The notes beneath the pieces were generated by a model, which saw only the letters and a program-made list of their open reading frames with translations, searched no databases and was not told where the DNA came from. From positions 55,625,112 to 55,689,111 of the forward strand of contig OX235265.1 in assembly GCA_944472135.2 (NCBI GenBank): 64,000 nucleotides of DNA. Direction: 5' to 3'. The DNA comes from Trichobilharzia regenti (lineage: Eukaryota > Platyhelminthes > Trematoda > Strigeidida > Schistosomatidae). The position numbers were made by a program, and so were the translations under genes. Below are positions 38,462 through 51,398 of the stretch, piece after piece (the stretch's first letter is position 1; each line of letters opens with the position of its first letter).

Positions 38462-39517
38462 TAACTACGACGAAGGACGTTTAAAGTAGGAAGAGGTTGA
38501 TACAGAGGACCGAGACAATTGGAGAACATAAGTGATTTCAAGACCAACCTGGCGTGCAGAATGGACTAAACTGTTTGTTGAAGAAACTTGTCCAACTTCA
38601 ACAGATCAAATGTCGAAGAACCCAACTACCCCCACTTTTATATTTCGCAATACATTGAGTTGAATAGGGATGCCGGTGATCATGAGTATCGCTAGTCAAA
38701 CACTGACAGTATTATACGACAGGTACTAGTTCTCTAGCCCTCTCTACTTAGTCTAGAACAGACAACGACGTGAGCCTAAAAGTATGTTTCAGTAGCAGCT
38801 ACAGTATATTTATTAATGGAAACAATAATATATATATATATATTTATATGTGAAAGGTTGAAAAATCATGATTTTCTTGCAGGTTCTAGTCCTCTACAGT
38901 GTGAAGCGAGTGTTCAACGGATTAGAGACGATTTCAAGTTTAAATAAAGTCAGCGTAAGTGGTTCTATTTACCATGAAGCCTTCATTTTTTTCTACTAAT
39001 GTTTTAATGTTAACATTGATCTTTGTTTTCTGAAACCTACCAAATGTATGGAGACACAAAAGTGATTGAAAATTATAAGTAATAATACTGATATCAGAGC
39101 TTTTAAGTCTCTCAGTGGGAAATCCAGCATAAGGTAATTTTGTGGCCTTTTAGATTAAAGTATTATACCACTAAACTGAGTGTCATATTTCAACTTGATC
39201 AATCAACTCCGGTGTATATTTGAAGATTTACGAGTTGAATAAATGGTTCTCTTGTAAAAAGTCGGCTTATATAGACTAGTAAAATACAATCACGGTTAAC
39301 ACCGACATAAAGTTTACTCTATCAAAAAGACAGATGGAAATTAATCTAATGCAGACTTAATACAAAACGAATAGGTTTTCACTATATAACAAACAAAACA
39401 ATTAAATTGCGTATGCTACTAATACTTCCATACCCCTGAATCTTAAGCATTAGTAAATACCAATCAGTCTTGATAAGTATACTGTTAAAGAATTATGATG
39501 ATTGGCAGAAATCATTA

Positions 39518-41269
39518 TTACTATTATTATTAAATCCTTTATTCCCAGAGAAACATAGGGCTTCAGCTGCGCGTCTCCATTGCCCTCGGCTTTCTGCCAA
39601 CTTTTTCACCTCGCTCCAAGTTTGCCCACATGCTTTCATCTCCTCTTCACATGACCTCCTCCAAGTCACCCTTGCACTGACGACCAACTTGCTGCTTCCC
39701 TTTCGTGCTCCACTCGAGGGCTTGTCTAGTGATGTCACTTGATGGTTTCCTCAGCGTATGGCCAATCCATCTCCATTTCTTCCTGCCTATTTGTTTCACA
39801 ATCGGTTCCTGGTTGGTTCGCTCATTGCCAGAGATCCCTGTTGCTGATGTTTTCTGGCCGGCCATCCGATCTTGAGTATTGAGCGAAGACAACTGTTAAT
39901 GAAGGTTTGAAGTTTGTTTAAGATGCTCTTTATGACGCTCTAAGTCTCTGATCTGTATAGTAGCACTGACTTTGCATTGGAGTTGAAAATCCGGACCTTA
40001 TTTTTGATGCTGAGTGCTGTTGACCTCCACACGGACTTGAGAGTAATGAAAGCTTGTCTTGCTTTGATATCCTCGTCAGTTCCGCCTGTAGTTAAAACGA
40101 TGCTTCACAGGTGAGTAGGAAAAGAAGGTTGTTTCTTTCAGGTTCCTTCCATTTATGCTGGCTGATTGTTGTCTGTTGATGTTGTTGCTGTTAGTGTTGG
40201 CCAGGAATCTTCATCACCTCTGTTTTATCTATGTTCACCTGAAGCCCTTCCCATCCTTGATGCTCCTTGTGCCAAACTGTTGCTTTCCACCTGCACATCT
40301 TTCAGTTTGTGGGAAATCAGACATATATCATCGGCGAAGTCCAGATCCTTCAAGTTTTTTGTGTGAGTCCATTTTATGCCTGTTTTCTCATCGCCCGTTG
40401 TCTGTCGCATTATCCAATCTACTGCAATCAGAAAAATCATTGGTGATAGTAGACAGCCTTGCCTCACTCCCGTCCTCACTTTGAAGGCTTCCTTAAGTTT
40501 CCCGTTGTGGATTACTTGGCATGCAGCACTGTCATATAACTGTTGGATGAGATGTATAATTGTCGATGGCACCCCGTAGTAGCGAAGTAGTTGCCAAATC
40601 ACCTCTCGATTGACGCTGTCGAAGGCCTTTTCAAAGTCGATGAAGTTGAGATAGAGAGGTGACTGCCATTCCAAGGTCTGTTCAGTGATTATCTGTAGTG
40701 TGGTGATTTGATCAATACATGACTAGTTTCTCCTGAATCCAGCCTGTTCTGGTCGGAATTTTTCACCCAGAGCTTGTTTGATTCTCTCCAGGATGATGCG
40801 GCTTAGTATTTTGCTTGGGATGGACAGGAGCATAATTCTGCGCCAGTTTTTGCATTGAATTAAGTCTCCTTTCTTTGGCAGTTTGAATAAGTATCCGTTC
40901 TTCCAATCCTCGGGTACTTTGCCCTCTTTCCACACCTTCTCCAGCAATGGCGTCATCAAGTCCGCTGTTGTCTCTGGGTCCATTTTCAATGCTTCTGCTG
41001 AGATTCCATCTGGTCCTGCTGCTTTTCCAGCTTTTAGCATCTTGATTGCCTTCAGGACTTTTGATTTCGTCGAGGGGGTCGATGTTCACTGGTAGTTCTG
41101 CGTCCGTTGTTGGTATTGTTGGACGCGTTGTAGGTGGCGGACGATTTAGAAGTCTTTCGAAGTGTTCGGCCCAGTGTTTTCTTTGCTCCACCTCTTTGTT
41201 GATTGACTTTACATTGTCATCCTTTACTGGCTTAATTTGTGTCGAACTTTTGCCCGATAGGTGCCTAGT
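39518..41269 (-). pseudogene. 5'-truncated RTE-clade retrotransposon, left arm of palindrome 2
   Basis: Mirror of 48,590-50,341. On the minus strand, 41,040-40,723 encodes RT domains 0-2 ('AGKAAGPDGI', 'WRRIMLLSIPSKILSR', 'PEQAGFRRN'), then a stop, then 40,674-40,225 encodes domains A-C (FIDFEKAFDSVNRE, VRQGCLLSP, DFADDICLIS). Domain-D remnants, '[11 protein letters not shown]' and the C-terminal '[12 protein letters not shown]' follow in shifted frames. It is inactive and lacks the endonuclease. Confidence 0.92.
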
Positions 41270-41604
41270 TGTTTAGTAGAGTGTGGTCATTAAGAAACTA
41301 TTATTCAGTCTTATTATTTCTTTAGTTAAATCTTTTAACACGAAAAATCTAAATAGTTATTTTATTAATACAATATAGTCAAATAATTCATGATTTACAT
41401 TCAGAAGGTGAACAAAATGACTGTCAGCCAACCGAACTAAAAGATCAACTGCTTTCTTCCAGTAAACGGCTTACACCAGTGTTTAGCAACCCAGCTTTCC
41501 CTCTCACAACACTTCCTTATAAATTCTATAGTCCGGACTCCATGCGAAAGCAGAAAATAACTAAGCATGCATAACTCATAGTTGAACTTTGCCATTTAAA
41601 CACA

Positions 41605-41710
41605 TCATGAACTCAGTTGTACTTTCGTACTACTGAAGAGTCCTAAACTGGAGCGAAACAGCTACATTTCTCAGTTTTCTATGGTTACTTGGGATACGTT
41701 GATTTGTGTA
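41605..41710 (+). mobile_element. Hammerhead-SINE 3' fragment, left arm of palindrome 2
   Basis: Contains a hammerhead remnant at 41,627-41,680: stem I strand GTACTA, core CTGAAGA (41,633-41,639), stem II GTCC..GGAGC with one mismatch, GAAA (41,655-41,658) and CAGCTA. The second stem I strand is lost, so it is unlikely to cleave. The downstream 'CAGTTTTCTATGGTTACT' corresponds to the SINE's 'GGTTTTCAATGGTTCTCT'. The mirror copy is at 48,149-48,254 on the minus strand. Confidence 0.7.
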
Positions 41711-44571
41711 TTAAAGTATAATTGGAGTTAAAGTGAATAGTGACACACAAATCTGCTGATCTATTTATTTAAAGTAGTTTTTAATCAAACTAACGCCATC
41801 ACCACAAGGAACAGCATAAATTGTTGAAAACTCCTCCCTTTGGCTATTAAATATCGTCAACTGAATCAGAATGATATAAGCACCAAAGGGACAGGTCATC
41901 TGCTTTATTTCAAACTCTTTAGTTGTCTTCCTTAAGTTGCTTAATTCTGACAACAGTTGAAACACTCCAATTACTCTTATGTGAATAATCCTTCAAGACG
42001 AATAAGTACATTGAGGAAATAAATCATTTTGAGAATCTTCACTAGTCTCTCAGTGTTCTTTGATGCTTTGTTATTCGCTTCTAGAACTGTAGGTACAAAT
42101 ACAGCCTCTGAGCTGCACAAGCCATTTCAATAACGGTGGTAAGATCTCCCTAGAATTTTTACATGAGCCAAATTTGTTGGAGTCCCAGTAGTCTCTGGAT
42201 TTCAGAAGGTTCTTTAGCTGATGCCAGTTAGTGGTCCTACCTTTATTTGCAAGCGTTAGTAAGATATTTGATTAGAATCCGTGTGTTGTCACTTTTAATA
42301 AATCTAAGCTGTAATCGGCTCAAAACCTTTATTTAATACTGTTTAGGTCATGTACCATATTGCGCATATTCACACGTATGCTTTAATTATAATTACTAAC
42401 TGGAAGCATGTACTACTCTAATGCATGAAATACAGGTGTTATGCCATGAAAATAATAAAGTTGATTACTGTAATGTAAATGACTGCTCCAAATTCTGTTG
42501 ATCAATTCCTCTTTCCTCTTCTGTCGCTACAAATGAAATGAAGAGAATCATCACAGATTTCCTATTCTAACTATCTTATTAAGAATGCCGTCAAGAGACC
42601 TCATTCAGGGGTTAGAAGCATAGAGAGTATCAAATCATTGCTCTTAACTTAATTTGTGATACAAAAGACGTAGAAACTCGCCAACACATACCCCTACAAT
42701 TTACATTAAGCCCTCTGGATACGACAGCACTAAAAACTGCAAGCACTGGGTGACAGTTAATTTCTAATATTGTTATGCATTTGCAAAATAGAACAGGATG
42801 GAGAATTGAGGCGTTGATATTTTACGACCGAACACGTCATCATTTAGCCAATATCTGTAATCCAACCTCAGCAGTCCCAATCAAGGCTAGTAAACATAAG
42901 GCATAGTACCTGTTCACTTGTACTTAGGTAAATAGTCTATATATATATCCGGACGTGTAAAGTCTCTGGACAGAAACATGCAAGCATACATAAATGAAAA
43001 TACTTATATTCCAGATGCGTTCACCTTATAATGTTTTCTCTGTTACCTTTCAAACAATGAAGTATGAAATGTTATCATTTATAATTATTGTAATTTCGGG
43101 TAGTTTGCAGCTGATGAGAACCTGTGAAATAGAATGATATCATTTTATACTGCAAATCTGGTCTTTCTTTCTCCATCAAAATTTATCAAGGGAACCAAAT
43201 GTATGAAAATATTATAAATTGTTTAAAATAATCCCAGCGTGTTAAGAAAATCAAAACAAGATTTTTATGAACGTTACGCTGTGTAAGCCACAGCTTCTTT
43301 AGCAGATATATTTTTAAATATATATAAAATACAAATAGCAATGAGGTGCAGCAAACATATGAAGAAATATTCCTCTTCTTAGTGATGTTTGAGTGATTTG
43401 TTTTAGGGTCAATTGACCTTTAGTGCTTTGATGAAAAAAAAATTAAAAAAGGAACGCATACAACTCAAACGTTTCAATAATTTAGCTTTTTTGTACAAAT
43501 GAAATAAAATCTGGAGAAAATCGATGGCTTTGATTTAACCATTTTTCACTAGTAAAGTGATAAGTATGCAATTTAAATAGAGTATTCATTATTTAACGAA
43601 CAGTTGATAATTGTCGACAAAAGGTTTTACGTTTTACTCTTTTTTATATGTATATATTTATGACGTTGGCGAGAAATAATCTAACACAAGAAACTTAGTC
43701 TTCTGTTTCAGAGACACAAATTCTCAAAAGTTACCTATTTCTAGAACTGAAAGTGATAACTGCTGAGCTGTCTAAAAGTAAATTGAAACAATGATCTACT
43801 CATCCTTCTTTTCAAATAGTTCTGTTTTAGATATAAGTTTTCCATGAACCAAGAAGAGAACAAGGAGAGGCGAGTCACATATTCTTTTTTTTATGTAAAT
43901 TATAGGGAATATTTTAGTGAAAATAGGGATTATTCACCATCTGTACAACCGACAACCATATTTCGTTAGTTAATCACAGATGACCACGATTTATTATACT
44001 GGGATCAAAACTGGGCGATTAGAAATTAATTGACTTAATGATTTCATTAACATTAAAAAGCAGTCAATTCTTTCTAATAAAGTATGCAATATAGGAAATA
44101 TTGACACTTAGAGACTTCTACTTATCCACTGAATTTGACGTACATCACAGCTAATATCTGAACAAATGAAATCATTATGAAGATATCATCTGCTTTGAAT
44201 CCATTTTAATGACTTTGTTTTGTTTGTGACTAGAAATACTCACAGAAATTTATCTTTAGGAGAGATAAAATCTAGAAATCTGGAAACATTAAACTCCCGC
44301 TGATCCTCCTCTGTGACTTGTCAGTACTACATTTCTTTGAGGCATCGTATTATCACTCTGTCAGTAGATTATAACCTGAATTCGTATATATTTATCTGAA
44401 TGCAGTAAACGCTAATAGATGACTCACAAATTTCGGTCATGAAGAGAACAACTGACTATTTCCCCTCTTTTATTGTAGTGTAGTCCTCTACGTCAATGTA
44501 GATTTCATCATAAACGGAAATCAGTTAAAAAACGCGACTGTATATCAGAAATACCTAGAAATCTTTTTCGT

Positions 44572-44836
44572 CTGCTCCAAATTCTGTTGATCAATTCCTC
44601 TTTCCTCTTCTGTCGCTACAAATGAAATGAAGAGAATCATCACAGATTTCCTATTCTAACTATCTTATTAAGAATGCCGTCAAGAGACCTCATTCAGGGG
44701 TTAGAAGCATAGAGAGTATCAAATCATTGCTCTTAACTTAATTTGTGATACAAAAGACGTAGAAACTCGCCAACACATACCCCTACAATTTACATTCACC
44801 CAGAGCTTGTTTGATTCTCTCCAGGATGAAGCGGCT
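44572..44836 (+). repeat. Palindrome 2 spacer: two templated insertions copied from the arm
   Basis: 44,572-44,796 is identical, as far as I can read, to 42,483-42,707 (225 bp). It is immediately followed by 44,795-44,836, which matches 40,762-40,803 (42 bp, one mismatch at 44,830). The joins show 2-bp microhomology (CT at the first, TT at the second). The second segment is a piece of the RTE reverse transcriptase. This is the pattern left by template switching during repair. Confidence 0.9.
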
Positions 44837-45009
44837 GGTGAGTATCTGTACTCATATCCTACTTGGAGTAGACAGCATCAGATTAGAAGTCTAAGAAGTT
44901 CATCCCACAGTCAGTCACCAATGTCTCTGGATAATTTAACAACTATTATGAACTGGTAGAAGTTTGATCCTATAAATATGGGGTTTCATTTCATTAGTTG
45001 ATTTATAAT
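44837..45009. other. Palindrome 2 spacer, unassigned segment
   Basis: 173 bp with no match that I could find elsewhere in the window and no coding potential, lying between the templated insertions and the SINE. Confidence 0.55.
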
Positions 45010-45207
45010 GTGCATCGGTGGCATGGTGGTTAGGACTGTCGCCGACCATGCACATGGTCCGAGGTTCGATCCCCTGCCGACGCACACCTCATATCTATGG
45101 TCGACCTGCAAAATTTGGGCAACCGATATAACATGCTGAAAATTCCATACCTGTACCAAAAATACAGTGTGGAATCAAGCTGTGATCAAAAAAATAAATA
45201 AATAAAC
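45010..45207 (+). mobile_element. tRNA-derived SINE of the 'GCGTCGG' family
   Basis: Begins 'GTGCATCGGTGGCATGGTGG' with a degenerate A box, and has B box GGTTCGATCCC at about 45,062-45,072. The body contains 'CTATGGTCGACCTGCAAAAT' and 'ATGCTGAAAATTCCATACC', and it ends in an A-rich tail of AAATAAATA repeats at 45,188-45,207. Homologous to the copies at 53,253-53,441 and 53,870-54,027. It is a single copy in the palindrome spacer, so it is either older than the duplication or part of the unduplicated loop. Confidence 0.82.
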
Positions 45208-45285
45208 ATATCTATCCTGTAACATGTGGATTCTAAGGACAATACCCGGTGTGTCGGTGTTTACTGAAGAAATTCTCATATTGAG
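45208..45285. other. Palindrome 2 spacer, last 78 bp: nothing recognised
   Basis: Unique sequence between the SINE tail and the right arm. Confidence 0.5.
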
Positions 45286-48148
45286 ACGAAAAAGATTTCT
45301 AGATATTTCTGATATACAGTCGCGTTTTTTAACTGATTTCCGTTTATGATGAAATCTACATTGACGTAGAGGACTACACTACAATAAAAGAGGGGAAATA
45401 GTCAGTTGTTCTCTTCATGACCGAAATTTGTGAGTCATCTATTAGCGTTTACTGCATTCAGATAAATATATACGAATTCAGGTTATAATCTACTGACCGA
45501 GTGATAATACGATGCCTCAAAGAAATGTAGTACTGACAAGTCACAGAGGAGGATCAGCGGGAGTTTAATGTTTCCAGATTTCTAGATTTTATCTCTCCTA
45601 AAGATAAATTTCTGTGAGTATTTCTAGTCACAAACAAAACAAAGTCATTAAAATGGATTCAAAGCAGATGATATCTTCATAATGATTTCATTTGTTCAGA
45701 TATTAGCTGTGATGTACGTCAAATTCAGTGGATAAGTAGAAGTCTCTAAGTGTCAATATTTCCTATATTGCATACTTTATTAGAAAGAATTGACTGCTTT
45801 TTAATGTTAATGAAATCATTAAGTCAATTAATTTCTAATCGCCCAGTTTTGATCCCAGTATAATAAATCGTGGTCATCTGTGATTAACTAACGAAATATG
45901 GTTGTCGGTTGTACAGATGGTGAATAATCCCTATTTTCACTAAAATATTCCCTATAATTTACATAAAAAAAAGAATATGTGACTCGCCTCTCCTTGTTCT
46001 CTTCTTGGTTCATGGAAAACTTATATCTAAAACAGAACTATTTGAAAAGAAGGATGAGTAGATCATTGTTTCAATTTACTTTTAGACAGCTCAGCAGTTA
46101 TCACTTTCAGTTCTAGAAATAGGTAACTTTTGAGAATTTGTGTCTCTGAAACAGAAGACTAAGTTTCTTGTGTTAGATTATTTCTCGCCAACGTCATAAA
46201 TATATACATATAAAAAAGAGTAAAACGTAAAACCTTTTGTCGACAATTATCAACTGTTCGTTAAATAATGAATACTCTATTTAAATTGCATACTTATCAC
46301 TTTACTAGTGAAAAATGGTTAAATCAAAGCCATCGATTTTCTCCAGATTTTATTTCATTTGTACAAAAAAGCTAAATTATTGAAACGTTTGAGTTGTATG
46401 CGTTCCTTTTTTAATTTTTTTTTCATCAAAGCACTAAAGGTCAATTGACCCTAAAACAAATCACTCAAACATCACTAAGAAGAGGAATATTTCTTCATAT
46501 GTTTGCTGCACCTCATTGCTATTTGTATTTTATATATATTTAAAAATATATCTGCTAAAGAAGCTGTGGCTTACACAGCGTAACGTTCATAAAAATCTTG
46601 TTTTGATTTTCTTAACACGCTGGGATTATTTTAAACAATTTATAATATTTTCATACATTTGGTTCCCTTGATAAATTTTGATGGAGAAAGAAAGACCAGA
46701 TTTGCAGTATAAAATGATATCATTCTATTTCACAGGTTCTCATCAGCTGCAAACTACCCGAAATTACAATAATTATAAATGATAACATTTCATACTTCAT
46801 TGTTTGAAAGGTAACAGAGAAAACATTATAAGGTGAACGCATCTGGAATATAAGTATTTTCATTTATGTATGCTTGCATGTTTCTGTCCAGAGACTTTAC
46901 ACGTCCGGATATATATATATAGACTATTTACCTAAGTACAAGTGAACAGGTACTATGCCTTATGTTTACTAGCCTTGATTGGGACTGCTGAGGTTGGATT
47001 ACAGATATTGGCTAAATGATGACGTGTTCGGTCGTAAAATATCAACGCCTCAATTCTCCATCCTGTTCTATTTTGCAAATGCATAACAATATTAGAAATT
47101 AACTGTCACCCAGTGCTTGCAGTTTTTAGTGCTGTCGTATCCAGAGGGCTTAATGTAAATTGTAGGGGTATGTGTTGGCGAGTTTCTACGTCTTTTGTAT
47201 CACAAATTAAGTTAAGAGCAATGATTTGATACTCTCTATGCTTCTAACCCCTGAATGAGGTCTCTTGACGGCATTCTTAATAAGATAGTTAGAATAGGAA
47301 ATCTGTGATGATTCTCTTCATTTCATTTGTAGCGACAGAAGAGGAAAGAGGAATTGATCAACAGAATTTGGAGCAGTCATTTACATTACAGTAATCAACT
47401 TTATTATTTTCATGGCATAACACCTGTATTTCATGCATTAGAGTAGTACATGCTTCCAGTTAGTAATTATAATTAAAGCATACGTGTGAATATGCGCAAT
47501 ATGGTACATGACCTAAACAGTATTAAATAAAGGTTTTGAGCCGATTACAGCTTAGATTTATTAAAAGTGACAACACACGGATTCTAATCAAATATCTTAC
47601 TAACGCTTGCAAATAAAGGTAGGACCACTAACTGGCATCAGCTAAAGAACCTTCTGAAATCCAGAGACTACTGGGACTCCAACAAATTTGGCTCATGTAA
47701 AAATTCTAGGGAGATCTTACCACCGTTATTGAAATGGCTTGTGCAGCTCAGAGGCTGTATTTGTACCTACAGTTCTAGAAGCGAATAACAAAGCATCAAA
47801 GAACACTGAGAGACTAGTGAAGATTCTCAAAATGATTTATTTCCTCAATGTACTTATTCGTCTTGAAGGATTATTCACATAAGAGTAATTGGAGTGTTTC
47901 AACTGTTGTCAGAATTAAGCAACTTAAGGAAGACAACTAAAGAGTTTGAAATAAAGCAGATGACCTGTCCCTTTGGTGCTTATATCATTCTGATTCAGTT
48001 GACGATATTTAATAGCCAAAGGGAGGAGTTTTCAACAATTTATGCTGTTCCTTGTGGTGATGGCGTTAGTTTGATTAAAAACTACTTTAAATAAATAGAT
48101 CAGCAGATTTGTGTGTCACTATTCACTTTAACTCCAATTATACTTTAA

Positions 48149-48254
48149 TACACAAATCAACGTATCCCAAGTAACCATAGAAAACTGAGAAATGTAGCTG
48201 TTTCGCTCCAGTTTAGGACTCTTCAGTAGTACGAAAGTACAACTGAGTTCATGA
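48149..48254 (-). mobile_element. Hammerhead-SINE 3' fragment, right arm of palindrome 2
   Basis: Mirror of 41,605-41,710; the hammerhead remnant is at about 48,179-48,232. No difference between the two copies was seen. Confidence 0.7.
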
Positions 48255-48589
48255 TGTGTTTAAATGGCAAAGTTCAACTATGAGTTATGCATGCTTAGTT
48301 ATTTTCTGCTTTCGCATGGAGTCCGGACTATAGAATTTATAAGGAAGTGTTGTGAGAGGGAAAGCTGGGTTGCTAAACACTGGTGTAAGCCGTTTACTGG
48401 AAGAAAGCAGTTGATCTTTTAGTTCGGTTGGCTAACAGTCATTTTGTTCACCTTCTGAATGTAAATCATGAATTATTTGACTATATTGTATTAATAAAAT
48501 AACTATTTAGATTTTTCGTGTTAAAAGATTTAACTAAAGAAATAATAAGACTGAATAATAGTTTCTTAATGACCACACTCTACTAAACA

Positions 48590-50341
48590 ACTAGGCACCT
48601 ATCGGGCAAAAGTTCGACACAAATTAAGCCAGTAAAGGATGACAATGTAAAGTCAATCAACAAAGAGGTGGAGCAAAGAAAACACTGGGCCGAACACTTC
48701 GAAAGACTTCTAAATCGTCCGCCACCTACAACGCGTCCAACAATACCAACAACGGACGCAGAACTACCAGTGAACATCGACCCCCTCGACGAAATCAAAA
48801 GTCCTGAAGGCAATCAAGATGCTAAAAGCTGGAAAAGCAGCAGGACCAGATGGAATCTCAGCAGAAGCATTGAAAATGGACCCAGAGACAACAGCGGACT
48901 TGATGACGCCATTGCTGGAGAAGGTGTGGAAAGAGGGCAAAGTACCCGAGGATTGGAAGAACGGATACTTATTCAAACTGCCAAAGAAAGGAGACTTAAT
49001 TCAATGCAAAAACTGGCGCAGAATTATGCTCCTGTCCATCCCAAGCAAAATACTAAGCCGCATCATCCTGGAGAGAATCAAACAAGCTCTGGGTGAAAAA
49101 TTCCGACCAGAACAGGCTGGATTCAGGAGAAACTAGTCATGTATTGATCAAATCACCACACTACAGATAATCACTGAACAGACCTTGGAATGGCAGTCAC
49201 CTCTCTATCTCAACTTCATCGACTTTGAAAAGGCCTTCGACAGCGTCAATCGAGAGGTGATTTGGCAACTACTTCGCTACTACGGGGTGCCATCGACAAT
49301 TATACATCTCATCCAACAGTTATATGACAGTGCTGCATGCCAAGTAATCCACAACGGGAAACTTAAGGAAGCCTTCAAAGTGAGGACGGGAGTGAGGCAA
49401 GGCTGTCTACTATCACCAATGATTTTTCTGATTGCAGTAGATTGGATAATGCGACAGACAACGGGCGATGAGAAAACAGGCATAAAATGGACTCACACAA
49501 AAAACTTGAAGGATCTGGACTTCGCCGATGATATATGTCTGATTTCCCACAAACTGAAAGATGTGCAGGTGGAAAGCAACAGTTTGGCACAAGGAGCATC
49601 AAGGATGGGAAGGGCTTCAGGTGAACATAGATAAAACAGAGGTGATGAAGATTCCTGGCCAACACTAACAGCAACAACATCAACAGACAACAATCAGCCA
49701 GCATAAATGGAAGGAACCTGAAAGAAACAACCTTCTTTTCCTACTCACCTGTGAAGCATCGTTTTAACTACAGGCGGAACTGACGAGGATATCAAAGCAA
49801 GACAAGCTTTCATTACTCTCAAGTCCGTGTGGAGGTCAACAGCACTCAGCATCAAAAATAAGGTCCGGATTTTCAACTCCAATGCAAAGTCAGTGCTACT
49901 ATACAGATCAGAGACTTAGAGCGTCATAAAGAGCATCTTAAACAAACTTCAAACCTTCATTAACAGTTGTCTTCGCTCAATACTCAAGATCGGATGGCCG
50001 GCCAGAAAACATCAGCAACAGGGATCTCTGGCAATGAGCGAACCAACCAGGAACCGATTGTGAAACAAATAGGCAGGAAGAAATGGAGATGGATTGGCCA
50101 TACGCTGAGGAAACCATCAAGTGACATCACTAGACAAGCCCTCGAGTGGAGCACGAAAGGGAAGCAGCAAGTTGGTCGTCAGTGCAAGGGTGACTTGGAG
50201 GAGGTCATGTGAAGAGGAGATGAAAGCATGTGGGCAAACTTGGAGCGAGGTGAAAAAGTTGGCAGAAAGCCGAGGGCAATGGAGACGCGCAGCTGAAGCC
50301 CTATGTTTCTCTGGGAATAAAGGATTTAATAATAATAGTAA
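48590..50341 (+). pseudogene. 5'-truncated RTE-clade retrotransposon, right arm of palindrome 2
   Basis: Plus-strand copy. The pre-RT 'QRKHWAEHFERLLNR' (48,668 onward) is followed by RT domains: 'LKAGKAAGPDGISAEALK', 'WRRIMLLSIPSKILSRIILE', an in-frame TAG right after 'EQAGFRRN' (49,134-49,136), then FIDFEKAFDSVNRE with the first catalytic Asp, VRQGCLLSPMIFLI, and FADD as the catalytic box (about 49,520). The C-terminal region has 'RWIGHTLRK' and '[17 protein letters not shown]' in other frames, ending with the (AAT)-rich tail at 50,327-50,341. Domain order and C-terminal motif fit the RTE clade (schistosome SR2-like). At least one stop and two or more frameshifts kill it. Confidence 0.92.
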
Positions 50342-51398
50342 TAATGATTTCTGCCAATCATCATAATTCTTTAACAGTATACTTATCAAGACTGATTGGT
50401 ATTTACTAATGCTTAAGATTCAGGGGTATGGAAGTATTAGTAGCATACGCAATTTAATTGTTTTGTTTGTTATATAGTGAAAACCTATTCGTTTTGTATT
50501 AAGTCTGCATTAGATTAATTTCCATCTGTCTTTTTGATAGAGTAAACTTTATGTCGGTGTTAACCGTGATTGTATTTTACTAGTCTATATAAGCCGACTT
50601 TTTACAAGAGAACCATTTATTCAACTCGTAAATCTTCAAATATACACCGGAGTTGATTGATCAAGTTGAAATATGACACTCAGTTTAGTGGTATAATACT
50701 TTAATCTAAAAGGCCACAAAATTACCTTATGCTGGATTTCCCACTGAGAGACTTAAAAGCTCTGATATCAGTATTATTACTTATAATTTTCAATCACTTT
50801 TGTGTCTCCATACATTTGGTAGGTTTCAGAAAACAAAGATCAATGTTAACATTAAAACATTAGTAGAAAAAAATGAAGGCTTCATGGTAAATAGAACCAC
50901 TTACGCTGACTTTATTTAAACTTGACAATCGTCTCTAATCCGTTGAACACTCGCTTCACACTGTAGAGGACTAGAACCTGCAAGAAAATCATGATTTTTC
51001 AACCTTTCACATATAAATATATATATATATATTATTGTTTCCATTAATAAATATACTGTAGCTGCTACTGAAACATACTTTTAGGCTCACGTCGTTGTCT
51101 GTTCTAGACTAAGTAGAGAGGGCTAGAGAACTAGTACCTGTCGTATAATACTGTCAGTGTTTGACTAGCGATACTCATGATCACCGGCATCCCTATTCAA
51201 CTCAATGTATTGCGAAATATAAAAGTGGGGGTAGTTGGGTTCTTCGACATTTGATCTGTTGAAGTTGGACAAGTTTCTTCAACAAACAGTTTAGTCCATT
51301 CTGCACGCCAGGTTGGTCTTGAAATCACTTATGTTCTCCAATTGTCTCGGTCCTCTGTATCAACCTCTTCCTACTTTAAACGTCCTTCGTCGTAGTTA

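Larger units (their letters stand above)
38462..44573 (+). repeat. Palindrome 2, left arm (6,112 bp)
   Basis: Reverse-complement partner of 45,286-51,398. Position pairs sum to 89,859 through the inner 5 kb and to 89,860 at the outer end, because the right arm has one extra base near 50,926. Substitutions I found by eye are 41425/48434, 44359/45500 and 44554/45305, so identity is well above 99.8% in what I checked. The arm carries a 5'-truncated RTE copy, a hammerhead-SINE fragment and otherwise unrecognised AT-rich DNA (41,710-44,573 and 38,462-39,500). Confidence 0.96.
45286..51398 (-). repeat. Palindrome 2, right arm (6,113 bp)
   Basis: Mirror copy of 38,462-44,573 with the 712-bp spacer 44,574-45,285 between them. 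The outer breakpoint is abrupt: after 51,398 the sequence switches to less AT-rich DNA ('CCCACGCAGTTTCAGTCGAC') that has no partner on the left. Confidence 0.96.

Noticed and set aside
40155..40484. 109-codon ORF opposite the RTE reverse transcriptase (and its mirror)
   Set aside because: It is an antisense shadow of the RT coding strand.
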